Below, one piece after another: positions 51,947-60,254 of a stretch of DNA of 64,000 nt (its first letter is position 1; every line of letters starts with the position of its first letter). Source of the DNA: VRUE01 sp963824705 (GTDB lineage: Bacteria > Actinomycetota > Thermoleophilia > Solirubrobacterales > 70-9); NCBI GenBank assembly GCA_963824705.1, contig CAWGQE010000003.1, positions 1,612,001-1,676,000 on the forward strand, given 5' to 3'. Both the position numbers and the translations under genes were made by a program. The notes beneath the pieces were generated by a model. That model did no database searches and was not told the DNA's origin. It was given only the letters and a program-made list of their open reading frames with translations.

Positions 51947-52030
51947 TGCGGGCGGAGGGACTTGAACCCCCACGGGCCGAAGCCCACCAGGACCTAAACC
52001 TGGCGCGTATACCAATTCCGCCACGCCCGC
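51947..52030 (-). tRNA. tRNA-Leu (UAG)
   Basis: An 84-nt type II tRNA. Acceptor GCGGGCG with its complement, anticodon stem CCAGG/CCTGG around TTTAGGT, giving UAG (Leu), a long variable arm (TGGGCTTCGGCCCG), discriminator A. Confidence 0.92.
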
Positions 52031-52090
52031 GCGAACGTCTTTCTCGGCGCTTAACCAGCGGCCAATGCCGCTGCGTCGCCCATAGATTCT

Positions 52091-52636
52091 ATGATCGTCG
52101 GCGTGGCGGTAGGAGAGGTAACGCCGGGGTACGAGCTCTGGCACCCGAATCGGGAGAAGGCCGACGTGATCACGACCAAGTTCGTGGTCGCATTTCTGAT
52201 GCTCGCGACGGCCGTGATCGCGGCCCTGGTGACGATCGGCGGCTTCTCGTTGCTCAGCGGCGGTGCCGCCATGGGCGTCGTCTGCATGATCTACGCGCTG
52301 CTCTACGCCTTCTTCTCCTACCTGGTCGGGCGTCGCTGGAGCCGGGGCATCCTCCCGGTCGCCGCCTCACTCTCGACGATCCTGGCGATCTTCTGCGCGG
52401 TCGGCGCCAACAGCTGGTTCGCCCGCGACAAGGCCGGCTTCGAAGATGCACTGATCCCGGTGTCGCTGATCGGCCTGCTGGTGATCATCCTGATGCTGCT
52501 CCAGATCATCTTGGTCGTCGCCTGCTTCTACGGCTTCAGCCAGGACTGGCATGTCGAGGAGGAGCGCCCGATCGGCTCCGGTGAGGACTACGGCGCCGGG
52601 GCACGGCCGAACCCCGACGCTCCGCAGCCCGCCTGA
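52091..52636 (+). CDS. Four-helix membrane protein, hypothetical
   Basis: A 181-aa protein with four hydrophobic helices: FVVAFLMLATAVIAALVTIG, AAMGVVCMIYALLYAFFSYL, ILPVAASLSTILAIFCAVGA and LIGLLVIILMLLQIILVVAC. An acidic, Pro-rich cytoplasmic tail follows (EEERPIGSGEDYGAGARPNP). No domain is recognised. It lies between two tRNA-Leu genes on the opposite strand. Function unknown. Confidence 0.7.
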   Translation: MIVGVAVGEVTPGYELWHPNREKADVITTKFVVAFLMLATAVIAALVTIGGFSLLSGGAAMGVVCMIYALLYAFFSYLVGRRWSRGILPVAASLSTILAIFCAVGANSWFARDKAGFEDALIPVSLIGLLVIILMLLQIILVVACFYGFSQDWHVEEERPIGSGEDYGAGARPNPDAPQPA

Positions 52637-52666
52637 CGGCTGTCGAAGCGCTCGGAGCCCGAGCAA

Positions 52667-52750
52667 TACCGGAGGTGGGACTCGAACCCACAAGCCCGTA
52701 AGGGCAATCGATTTTGAGCCGATCGCGTATACCAATTCCGCCACTCCGGC
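52667..52750 (-). tRNA. tRNA-Leu (CAA)
   Basis: An 84-nt type II tRNA. Acceptor GCCGGAG/CTCCGGT with a G1:U72 wobble, anticodon loop CTCAAAA giving CAA (Leu), a long variable arm (TGCCCTTACGGGCT), discriminator A. With the CAG and UAG genes it is the third leucine tRNA in the window. Confidence 0.92.
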
Positions 52751-52775
52751 GCGAGGCGAACGATAGACCGAGAGT

Positions 52776-52818
52776 GCGGTCGAGGTTTGCGTCGCATGCC
52801 GGACCAAACCTCGACCGC
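52776..52818. repeat. Hairpin, copy 2 of a repeated element
   Basis: GCGGTCGAGGTTTG (52776-52789) pairs perfectly over 14 bp with CAAACCTCGACCGC (52805-52818) and is followed by GC. The stem core and trailing GCGC match the hairpin at 37817-37857. It lies between tRNA-Leu and the MBL-fold gene. Confidence 0.6.
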
Positions 52819-52849
52819 GCGTTAGCGGTTCCGCACTAGACTCGCGCCG

Positions 52850-53689
52850 GTGAAGGTGCACCACCTCAACTGCGGCTCGCTCTGCCCTCACGGCAGACGC
52901 CTGCTCAACGGCGAGGGCGGGCTGTTCGAAAAGGGCCACATCGTCTGCCACTGCCTGGCGATCGAGACGGGCGAGGGGCTGGTTCTGGTCGATACCGGCT
53001 TCGGCATCGAGGACGCGCGCAACCCGCGTCAGCTCGGCACGATCTTCGGCCTGATGAACGCCGAACCCAAGGTCGAGACCACGGCGCTGACGCAACTCGA
53101 GGCGCTCGGCTTCGGCGCCGCCGACGTGCGACAGATCGTCGTCACCCATCTCGATCCCGACCATTCCGGCGGGCTGCCCGACTTCCCCCAAGCCGAGGTG
53201 CACGTCCTCTCGACCGAGCTCGATGCGGCGCTGCAGCCGAGCCTCAAGGACAGGCTGCGCTACCCCGAGGCCCACTGGAAGCACGGCCCGCGCTGGGTCA
53301 GGTACGACAACGACGGGGACGAGTGGTTCGGCTTCGAGAGCGTCCGCATCCTGCTCGGCCTCGACGCCGAAGTGCTGCTGATCCCGCTCTTCGGCCACTC
53401 GCGCGGCCACACCGGCGTGGCGCTGCGGACGGGCGAAGGATGGCTGCTGCACTGCGGCGACGCTTATTTCAACCACGGCGAGATCGAGACGCCGCCGAGC
53501 TGCCCGCCGGGGCTGCGCTTCTTCCAGATCCTCAACGCCGACGACGGCAAGGCCCGCAGGCGCAACCGCGACCGGCTGCAGGAGCTTGCCGCCCGCCACG
53601 GCGAAGAGATCACCCTCCTCTGCTCCCACGACCCACACGAGCTGGCGCGCGAGCAGGCAAAGGCCGGCGCCGCAACGCCGACCGGGTGA
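52850..53689 (+). CDS. Metallo-beta-lactamase-fold hydrolase
   Basis: A 279-aa MBL-fold protein starting at GTG 52850. The metal motif is THLDPDHSGGLPDF (an HxHxDH variant with Asp in place of the second His, common in lactonase-like members), with GHSRGHTGVAL and HCGDAYF supplying further ligands. It probably hydrolyses a thioester, lactone or ester. Its stop overlaps the GTG of the acetoacetyl-CoA synthetase gene (GTGA), so the two are co-translated and may share a substrate class. Confidence 0.85.
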   Translation: MKVHHLNCGSLCPHGRRLLNGEGGLFEKGHIVCHCLAIETGEGLVLVDTGFGIEDARNPRQLGTIFGLMNAEPKVETTALTQLEALGFGAADVRQIVVTHLDPDHSGGLPDFPQAEVHVLSTELDAALQPSLKDRLRYPEAHWKHGPRWVRYDNDGDEWFGFESVRILLGLDAEVLLIPLFGHSRGHTGVALRTGEGWLLHCGDAYFNHGEIETPPSCPPGLRFFQILNADDGKARRRNRDRLQELAARHGEEITLLCSHDPHELAREQAKAGAATPTG

Positions 53690-55662
53690 CCGCGGGGGCA
53701 CCCGAAAAGCTCTGGGAGCCGCCCGCCGAGCTGGTCGAGCGGGCGCGGTTGACCGAGTACATGCGCTGGCTGGTGGCCGAGCGCGGGCTCGAGCTCGGCG
53801 GCTACGACGAGCTCTGGCGCTGGTCGGTCGAGGACGTCGAGGGCTTCTGGGCCTCGATCTGGGATTTCTTCGAGGTCCAAGCCGACGGCGGCTATGACCG
53901 CGTGCTCGGCAAGCGCGAGATGCCAGGGGCCGAGTGGTTCGCGGGCGCCCGCCTCAACTACGCCGAGCACGTCTTCGCCGGCAAGAACGACGACGGGGTC
54001 GCGATCCTGCACGCCTCGGAGCTGCGCGAGCTGGACGAACTTACCTGGAACGAGCTGCGCACTCAGGTCGCGGCGGTCGCCGCCAGCCTGCGCCAGCTCG
54101 GGGTCGAGCGCGGCGACCGCGTCGTCGCCTACGTCCCCAACATCCCCGAGGCGATCGTCGCCTTCCTCGCCACCGCCTCGATCGGCGCCGTCTGGTCGAG
54201 CTGCTCGCCCGACTTCGGCCCGGCCAGCGTAATCGACCGCTTCGCCCAGATCGAGCCCAAGGTGCTCTTCGCCGTCGACGGCTATCGCTACGGCGGCAAG
54301 GACTTCGACCGCCGCGACACGATCGCCAAGCTGCAGGCGGCGATGCCGAGCCTGCGCCGCACGGTGGTCCTCCCTTACCTCGACCCGGACCCGGACCTCT
54401 CCTCGCTGGGCGACGCGACACGCTGGGACGAGTTGCTCGCCGCCGGCGAGGGCGCCGAGCTCGCCTTCGAGCGCGTTCCCTTCGAGCATCCGCTCTGGGT
54501 CCTCTACTCCTCCGGCACCACCGGCCTGCCGAAGGCGATCGTCCAGGGCCAGGGCGGCATCCTGCTCGAGCATCTGAAGAAGCTCCACCTCCACGTCGAC
54601 GCCCACCCCGGCGACCGGCTCTTCTGGTTCACGACCACCGGCTGGATGATGTGGAACTTCCTCGTCTCGGGACTGCTGACCCGCGCCGCGATCGTCCTCT
54701 ACGACGGCAGCCCCGGCCACCCCGACATGAGCGTGCTCTGGGACCTGGCGGACCGCGCCAAGGTGACCATGTTCGGCACCAGCGCCTCCTACATCGCCGC
54801 CTGCATGAAGGATGGGGTCGAGCCTGGCGCCGGTCGCGACCTCAGCCGCCTGAAGGCGGTCGGCTCGACCGGGTCCCCCCTCTCCCCCGAGGGCTTCGAC
54901 TGGATCTACGCGCAGCTCGGCGAGGACACCTGGCTCTTCTCGACCAGCGGCGGCACTGACCTCTGCACGGCCTTCGTCGGCGGCACGCCGCTGCTACCGG
55001 TCTACCGCGGCGAGCTGCAGGCACGGGCGCTCGGTGCCGCTGTCGAGGCCTGGGACGGGAGCGGCAACTCGGTGATCGACGAGGTCGGCGAGCTGGTCGT
55101 CACCGAGCCGATGCCCTCGATGCCGATCTACTTCTGGGGCGACCCCGACGGCAGTCGCTACCGCGCCAGCTACTTCGAGCAGTACCCCGGCGTCTGGCGC
55201 CACGGCGACTGGATCGAGATCACCTCACGCGGCACCGCCGTCATCTACGGGCGCTCCGACTCGACCATCAACCGCTCCGGCATCCGCATGGGGACGAGCG
55301 AGATCTACCGCGCCGTGCTCGGCATCGACGCGATCGTCGACGCCTTGGTCGTCGACATCCCCCGGCCCGGCACCGAGGGCTGGATGCCGCTCTTCGTCGT
55401 CCTCCGCGAGGGCGCCGAGCTGGACGACGACCTGCGTCGTGAGATCGCCCGCCGCGTGCGCGAGCACTGCTCCCCCCGCCACGTTCCCGACGAGGTCTTC
55501 CCGATCGCCGAGGTGCCGCGCACGCTCAGCGGCAAGGTGCTCGAGGTGCCGGTCAAGCGGATCCTGATGGGCACGCCGCCCGAGAAGGCCGCCAGCCGCG
55601 ACTCGCTGGCCAACCCGGCCGCGCTCGACTGGTTCGTCGAGCTGGCCGGCAGCCTCGACTAA
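53686..55662 (+). CDS. aacS: Acetoacetyl-CoA synthetase
   Basis: A 658-aa adenylate-forming enzyme starting at GTG 53686. The N-terminus PEKLWEPPAELVERARLTEY and the ACAS_N region fit AacS. The AMP-binding signature is LWVLYSSGTTGLPKAIVQGQ, then FSTSGGTDLCTAFVGG and HGDWIEITSRGTAVIYGRSD (hinge), and the C-terminal catalytic Lys lies in RTLSGKVLEVPVKRILMG. Length is typical of the family. It activates acetoacetate to acetoacetyl-CoA. HMG-CoA lyase at 57190, which makes acetoacetate, supports this role. It converges on the carboxyltransferase gene with a 4-nt overlap. Confidence 0.92.
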   Translation: MTAGAPEKLWEPPAELVERARLTEYMRWLVAERGLELGGYDELWRWSVEDVEGFWASIWDFFEVQADGGYDRVLGKREMPGAEWFAGARLNYAEHVFAGKNDDGVAILHASELRELDELTWNELRTQVAAVAASLRQLGVERGDRVVAYVPNIPEAIVAFLATASIGAVWSSCSPDFGPASVIDRFAQIEPKVLFAVDGYRYGGKDFDRRDTIAKLQAAMPSLRRTVVLPYLDPDPDLSSLGDATRWDELLAAGEGAELAFERVPFEHPLWVLYSSGTTGLPKAIVQGQGGILLEHLKKLHLHVDAHPGDRLFWFTTTGWMMWNFLVSGLLTRAAIVLYDGSPGHPDMSVLWDLADRAKVTMFGTSASYIAACMKDGVEPGAGRDLSRLKAVGSTGSPLSPEGFDWIYAQLGEDTWLFSTSGGTDLCTAFVGGTPLLPVYRGELQARALGAAVEAWDGSGNSVIDEVGELVVTEPMPSMPIYFWGDPDGSRYRASYFEQYPGVWRHGDWIEITSRGTAVIYGRSDSTINRSGIRMGTSEIYRAVLGIDAIVDALVVDIPRPGTEGWMPLFVVLREGAELDDDLRREIARRVREHCSPRHVPDEVFPIAEVPRTLSGKVLEVPVKRILMGTPPEKAASRDSLANPAALDWFVELAGSLD

Positions 55663-57179
55663 GCCGGCGTGACGGGGTTGCGGCGCTCGGCGAAGGAGCG
55701 ACCCTTGCTCGCCGCCATCGCGAAGCGGCGCACGATCTCCCCCCGCAGATCCTCGGGCTGCACCACCGCGTCGACGACCATCTCCGAGGCGAGGTGGAGG
55801 ATGTCGATGTCGGCCGCGTACTCCTCGCGTTTTCGGGCAACGAACTCCGCCCGCTCGGCCTCGTCTTCGATCGCCTGGATCTGGTTGTAGAAGACGGCGT
55901 TGATCGCCGCCTCGGGGCCCATCACCGCGATCGAGGCGCTGGGCAGGGCGATGCAGCAGTCGGGCTCGAAGGCCGGGCCGGCCATCGCGTAGAGACCGGC
56001 GCCGTAGGCCTTGCGGATGATGACGCTGAGCTTGGGCACGGTCGCCTCGGAGACGGCGCTGATCATCTTCGCGCCATGGCGGATGATCCCCTGGCGCTCG
56101 ACCGCGGTACCGATCATGAAGCCGGGCACGTCGGCGAGGAAGAGCAGCGGCACGTTGAAGGCATTGCAGGTCTGGATGAAGCGCGCCGCCTTGTCAGACG
56201 AGTCGACGAAGAGCACACCGCCTTTCTGGCGCGGCTGATTGGCGACGACGCCGACGACGCGGCCGTCGAGCCGCCCGTAGCCGACGATCAGCTCTTTGGC
56301 CCAGCGCTTGTGGACTTCGAGGAACGAGTCGGCGTCGAGCAGGATGTCGAGGACCTCGCGCATGTCGAAGGGCTGGTTCTCGTCGGCGGGGACGATCTCG
56401 GCGATCGGCGCCTCGGAGGCCGGTGCAACCGGCTCGGCCTGCGGCGGCTCCTCGCGCCAGTTGCCCGGCATGTAGGAGAGGTAGCGCTTGGCGAGGTCGA
56501 TCGCCTCCTCGTCGCTCTTGACCAGGAAGTGGCCGCAGCCGGAGACGCCGGTGTGCATCTTCGCCCCGCCCATCTCCTCCAGCGTCACCTTCTCGCCGAT
56601 CACCATCTCAGCCATCCGCGGCGACCCCAGGTACATCGAGGCGTTGCCCTCGCGCATGATCACCACATCGCAGAAGGCAGGGATGTAAGCGCCGCCGGCG
56701 GCGCTCGGCCCGAACAGCAGGCAGACCTGCGGCACCTGCCCGGAGAGCCGCACCTCGTTGTGAAAGATCCGACCGGCGCCGCGGCGGCCGGGGAACATCT
56801 GCACCTGATCGGTGATCCGCGCCCCCGCCGAGTCGACCAGGTAGACCATCGGCAGCTGCAGCGAGAGCGCCCGTTCCTGGATGCGGAGGATCTTCTCCAC
56901 GGTCTTCGGCCCCCACGAGCCCGCCTTGACCGTCGGGTCGTTGGCCATCAGCGCCACGCGGCGGCCGTCGATCGTGGCCAAGCCGGTGACGACGCCGTCG
57001 GCACCGAGGCCATCCTCGTTCCAGTTGGCCAGCAGGGCCTCCTCAGCGAAGGAGCCAGAGTCGACCAAGCGCTCGACTCGCTCGCGCACCGGCAGCTTTC
57101 CCTGCTCGGCGGTCTTCTCGTGATGGCGTTGGGGGCCACCGGCGAGCGCTGCCTCCAGTGCCTTGGCGAACTCAGTCAT
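55659..57179 (-). CDS. Acyl-CoA carboxylase carboxyltransferase subunit (MCC/PCC-like)
   Basis: A 506-aa carboxyltransferase. Recognisable regions are LPVRERVERLVDSGSFAEEA, VYLVDSAGARITDQVQMFPG, CLLFGPSAAGGAYIPAFCDV, GGAKMHTGVSGCGHFLVKSD, LFLADVPGFMIGTAVERQGI and IRKAYGAGLYAMAGPAF. The GGAKMHTGVSG stretch and the neighbourhood (HMG-CoA lyase 10 nt upstream, AacS downstream) suggest methylcrotonyl-CoA carboxylase in leucine breakdown. No alpha subunit is near. Propionyl-CoA carboxylase is the alternative. Confidence 0.88.
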   Translation of the reverse strand: MTEFAKALEAALAGGPQRHHEKTAEQGKLPVRERVERLVDSGSFAEEALLANWNEDGLGADGVVTGLATIDGRRVALMANDPTVKAGSWGPKTVEKILRIQERALSLQLPMVYLVDSAGARITDQVQMFPGRRGAGRIFHNEVRLSGQVPQVCLLFGPSAAGGAYIPAFCDVVIMREGNASMYLGSPRMAEMVIGEKVTLEEMGGAKMHTGVSGCGHFLVKSDEEAIDLAKRYLSYMPGNWREEPPQAEPVAPASEAPIAEIVPADENQPFDMREVLDILLDADSFLEVHKRWAKELIVGYGRLDGRVVGVVANQPRQKGGVLFVDSSDKAARFIQTCNAFNVPLLFLADVPGFMIGTAVERQGIIRHGAKMISAVSEATVPKLSVIIRKAYGAGLYAMAGPAFEPDCCIALPSASIAVMGPEAAINAVFYNQIQAIEDEAERAEFVARKREEYAADIDILHLASEMVVDAVVQPEDLRGEIVRRFAMAASKGRSFAERRNPVTPA

Positions 57180-57189
57180 GGCGGGGAGC

Positions 57190-58119
57190 CTATTCGGACG
57201 GGGCGGGATGCCAGTCGACGGGCCCGGCGACGAGCACGTGCGCTCCGAGCGTGCGGCTGAGCGTCTCCTGCGCCGCGCGCGAGGCCTCGATCAGCCGCGC
57301 CAGGTCGATCCCCGTCTCGATCCCCATCTCGTGCAGCATCGAGACGACGTCCTCGCTCGAGACGTTGCCGGTTGCGCCCGGAGGCACGGGGCAGCCGCCG
57401 AGCTCGCCGAAGCTCGACTCGAAGGAGCCGACGCCCTGCTCCAGCGCGGCCAGCACGTTGGCGAGGCCCTGACCGCGCGTGTTGTGGAAGTGCGCGGTCA
57501 GCTCGGCGCCGACGAGCCGCTCCCGGGCGGCGGCGAAGAACTCACCGACCTGCACCGGGTTGGCCATCCCGGTCGTGTCTCCGAAGCCGACCTCCTCGCA
57601 GCCCGCGGCGATAAGCCGCTCGGCGATCGCGAAGACCCGCTCTGGCGGCACCTCGCCCTCGTAGGGGCAGCCGAAGGAGGTCGAGATCACCCCCTCGCAG
57701 CGCAGCCCCGCCTCGCGCGCGCTCGCCAACGTCAGCTCCAACCCGACAAGCGACTCCTCGATCGAGCGGTTGACGTTCTTGCGGTTGTGGGTCTCCGAGG
57801 CGGAGACGAAGACGTTGATCTCGTCGAAGCGATCGCGCAGGCCAAGCGCTCGCTCCAGACCGCGCTCGTTGGGGATCAGGACTGAGAAGGAGACGCCGTC
57901 GCGGCGCTGAACCGCCGCCAACACCTCCTCCGCGTCGGCCAGCTGCGGGATCACGTCGGGCCGTACGAACGAGGTCACCTCGATCCGCTTCAACCCCGAG
58001 GCCGAGAGCATGTCGATCAGCCGCACCTTGTCCGCGGTGGGAATCGTCTCCGGCTCGTTCTGAAAGCCGTCACGCGGGCCGACCTCACGGATCCGCGCCT
58101 TGCTCGGGAGTCCCGTCAC
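57190..58119 (-). CDS. Hydroxymethylglutaryl-CoA lyase
   Basis: A 309-aa TIM-barrel lyase. Family markers are IREVGPRDGFQNEPETIPTA, EVTSFVRPDVIPQLADAEEV, SASETHNRKNVNRSIEESL, STSFGCPYEGEVPPERVF, FGDTTGMANPVQV, TAHFHNTRGQGLANVLAAL and the Cys loop GGCPVPPGATGNVSSEDVV. It cleaves HMG-CoA to acetyl-CoA and acetoacetate. It lies 10 nt upstream of the carboxyltransferase in the same orientation, as in leucine degradation operons. Acetoacetate is then activated by AacS next door. Confidence 0.92.
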   Translation of the reverse strand: MTGLPSKARIREVGPRDGFQNEPETIPTADKVRLIDMLSASGLKRIEVTSFVRPDVIPQLADAEEVLAAVQRRDGVSFSVLIPNERGLERALGLRDRFDEINVFVSASETHNRKNVNRSIEESLVGLELTLASAREAGLRCEGVISTSFGCPYEGEVPPERVFAIAERLIAAGCEEVGFGDTTGMANPVQVGEFFAAARERLVGAELTAHFHNTRGQGLANVLAALEQGVGSFESSFGELGGCPVPPGATGNVSSEDVVSMLHEMGIETGIDLARLIEASRAAQETLSRTLGAHVLVAGPVDWHPAPSE

Positions 58120-58128
58120 GCCCCAAGC

Positions 58129-59049
58129 TTAGGCGGCGAGCCGCCTCAGACGGTTGGCGACCGCAAGCAGCGTAAAGCGCACATAGCCCGCCTCGAATCG
58201 AATCTGCGCGTGGGTGAAGCGAAGCGGCGTGAAGCCCGCGGCGAGATGCGCCTGATCGCGCAGGCGGTCCTTCGCCTGCTGGCCCGCGGTGCGGTGGTAA
58301 CGCAGGCCATCGGTCTCGACGACGAGCTTCAGATCAGGCCAGACGAAATCAACCCTGAAGCCGTTGAGGCGCTGCCGGGTGAGCGGCGTCGGCAAACCGG
58401 TTTCGGACACCAAGCGCAGGAACCGCCGCTCCAACTCCGAGTCGGTGAGGCGGAAGGCGCGCTCGCTCAACAGCTCCCGCAGTCGCCCGACTCCCCGCTT
58501 GCCCGGGTGCAGCGTGAGGGCGTCGAGCAGGGCCTCGGGGTCGATCAGGTCGAGCCGGTCTGCCTCGTTCACCGCGCGCTCGAGGTCCCTTCGGTCGAGC
58601 TGGGACGCAATGTCGATGAGGGTGCGAACCAGCGAGGTCACCGGGATGCCGTTCCGGGCCACGACTTCGGTACTCCGCAGGTTAGGACGCCGATGGACGA
58701 GCACCCTGCCGTGCCGCCGTGGGGTGGAGACCGGAACCGACACCTCGATCACGCCCCCGCACTCTCTCTCAACCCCCCAGAGGGCAGCGGCGCTTCCGTA
58801 GCTGAGCACTGCTCCGGAGCCACAACCAAGGACCGCTGCCATCCATCGCCCATGGCGACTGAGCTCCGGCCGGCCGACGGCGTAGACACCACGCTCAACT
58901 CGATGCAGTCGCCCCCTCTCGATCCGGTGCTGCACCGCCTGGGCGCTCAGCCCCAGAGCAAGGAGCTGCCGCCGAGCAACAACTCCATGCTGCGCGGTCG
59001 CCAGACCCCAGACCTCCCGCCCCAACTTCTGTCGCGTTGATGACCCCAT
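58129..59049 (-). CDS. AbiEi-antitoxin-like / DUF559 nuclease-fold protein
   Basis: A 306-aa protein. Residues 15-60 have the AbiEi_4-like winged helix (GLATAQHGVVARRQLLALGL, LHRVERGVYAVGRPEL). The middle resembles the rest of that family (SYGSAAALWGVE, TSLVRTLIDIASQLDRRDLE). The C-terminal DUF559 region of the Vsr-like restriction fold has FRVDFVWPDLKLVVETDGLR, YHRTAGQQAKDRLRDQAHLA and FTPLRFTHAQI. No AbiEii toxin gene is adjacent. The start at 59049 lies inside a palindrome. The protein may be an autoregulated DNA-binding nuclease-like factor; activity is untested. Confidence 0.78.
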   Translation of the reverse strand: MGSSTRQKLGREVWGLATAQHGVVARRQLLALGLSAQAVQHRIERGRLHRVERGVYAVGRPELSRHGRWMAAVLGCGSGAVLSYGSAAALWGVERECGGVIEVSVPVSTPRRHGRVLVHRRPNLRSTEVVARNGIPVTSLVRTLIDIASQLDRRDLERAVNEADRLDLIDPEALLDALTLHPGKRGVGRLRELLSERAFRLTDSELERRFLRLVSETGLPTPLTRQRLNGFRVDFVWPDLKLVVETDGLRYHRTAGQQAKDRLRDQAHLAAGFTPLRFTHAQIRFEAGYVRFTLLAVANRLRRLAA

Positions 59050-59057
59050 AGGGTCAT
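59040..59057. promoter_or_regulatory. Palindrome covering the AbiEi/DUF559 start codon
   Basis: ATGACCC (59040-59046) and GGGTCAT (59051-59057) flank CATA. The minus-strand ATG (59047-59049) lies in the spacer. AbiEi-type proteins are known to repress their own promoters through inverted repeats, so this may be an operator or an RNA hairpin that hides the start. Confidence 0.45.
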
Positions 59058-59102
59058 AAAGGCGACAGAAGCGTCGATTCTCCCCCTTAGTAGGGACGGT
59101 GG

Positions 59103-59492
59103 CTAGGTGGTCGGCGGGCCCGCCTGGCCCACCATCCGGCGCTCGTGGGTGCCTACGCCGATCGTGCGGTCGCCTTCGGTCACTTCGACGTCGAAGCGGA
59201 GCTTTCGGCCTTCTACGACCTCGCGCAGGGTCACGCGCGTTCGGCAAACGGCCCCCTCCGCCGCAGCCGCAACGTGCTTGATGCAGACCTCGAAGCCGAC
59301 GGTCGCCTGCCCCTCCAGCAGATGCTCGTAGGCCAGCATCGAGGCGCTGCCCTCCATCATCCCGATCATTCCCGGCGTCGAGAGAACGCCGGTGCCGATC
59401 GTGCCGCCGACGTCGGTGACCAAAGGGGGCGCGACAGTGAACTCATCGCTGCGCTCGATCCGGGGCGCGAGGCCCGTCTCGGCCTCGGCCAT
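59103..59492 (-). CDS. Hotdog thioesterase, fluoroacetyl-CoA thioesterase-like
   Basis: A 129-aa hotdog-fold protein. The pattern VLSTPGMIGMMEGSASMLAY supplies the Thr and Glu, and VGFEVCIKHVAAA the His, of FlK-like thioesterases. VCRTRVTLREVVEGRKLRFD forms the rest of the sheet. It should hydrolyse an acyl-CoA. Its ATG overlaps the stop of the upstream SDR gene by one base (TGATG), so the two are co-translated and may act on the same thioester. Confidence 0.82.
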   Translation of the reverse strand: MAEAETGLAPRIERSDEFTVAPPLVTDVGGTIGTGVLSTPGMIGMMEGSASMLAYEHLLEGQATVGFEVCIKHVAAAAEGAVCRTRVTLREVVEGRKLRFDVEVTEGDRTIGVGTHERRMVGQAGPPTT

Positions 59493-60226
59493 CAGACCAT
59501 GCCCATGCCACCGCTTACGCCCAGGGTCTCGCCCGTTACGTAGGTGGCATCGTCGGAAGCCAGGAAGGCGACCGCCGCGGCCACCTCGTCGGGCTGACCG
59601 AGGCGCTTCATCTGCGTGCCCTCTTTCATGTTCTCGATCAGTTTTTCGCCGATCTCCCCGAACTCCTTGGCGCCCATCAGCAGCGGCGTCTCGATCGGGC
59701 CGGGGGCGATCGAGTTGGCGGTGATCTTGTAGCGAGCGTTCTCGCGCGCGATCACCTTCATGAAAGCGATGACGCCACCCTTGGCGGCCGAGTAGACAGC
59801 CGAGCCCTTCGAGCCGACCCGGCCTGCCTCAGAGGAGAGGCTGACGATGCGACCGTAGCCGGCCTGCTGCATTCCAGGCAGAGCCGCGTGGGTGCAGTTG
59901 AGGACGCCGCCGAGGTTGACGGCGAGCACCTTCTGCCACTGCTCGGGGGTGGTGTAGGTGAAGAAGCCGAACTCGTCGGTGCCGGCGTTGTTGACGAGGA
60001 TGTCGAGGGTCCCGATCTCCTCCGCCGCCGCTCGGGCCGAGTCGAGATCGGTCACGTCGAGGGCCAGCGCGTGGCCGTTGACCTCTCCGGCGATGCGCTC
60101 GGCGCCCTCGGTGTCGATGTCGCCGACCCAGACCTCGGCGCCCTCGGCGGCGAGTCGCGCCGCAACAGCCGCACCGATTCCGCTCGCGCCGCCGGTGACC
60201 AGCGCCTTTCGTCCCTCCAGCCTCAT
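59492..60226 (-). CDS. Short-chain dehydrogenase/reductase
   Basis: A 244-aa classical SDR. TGGASGIG (11-18) binds the cofactor, NNAG follows strand 4, SLSSEAG and YSAAK hold the Ser-Tyr-Lys triad, and APGPIETPL is the post-catalytic loop. It resembles BadH or FabG-type 3-hydroxyacyl-CoA/ACP dehydrogenases. Coupling to a thioesterase suggests a CoA-linked substrate. The ATG at 60226 lies 28 nt from the divergent Fno gene, so the two share a promoter region. Confidence 0.88.
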   Translation of the reverse strand: MRLEGRKALVTGGASGIGAAVAARLAAEGAEVWVGDIDTEGAERIAGEVNGHALALDVTDLDSARAAAEEIGTLDILVNNAGTDEFGFFTYTTPEQWQKVLAVNLGGVLNCTHAALPGMQQAGYGRIVSLSSEAGRVGSKGSAVYSAAKGGVIAFMKVIARENARYKITANSIAPGPIETPLLMGAKEFGEIGEKLIENMKEGTQMKRLGQPDEVAAAVAFLASDDATYVTGETLGVSGGMGMV

Positions 60227-60254
60227 AGGCCGCGCAGCATAGACTGGCGCGCCC

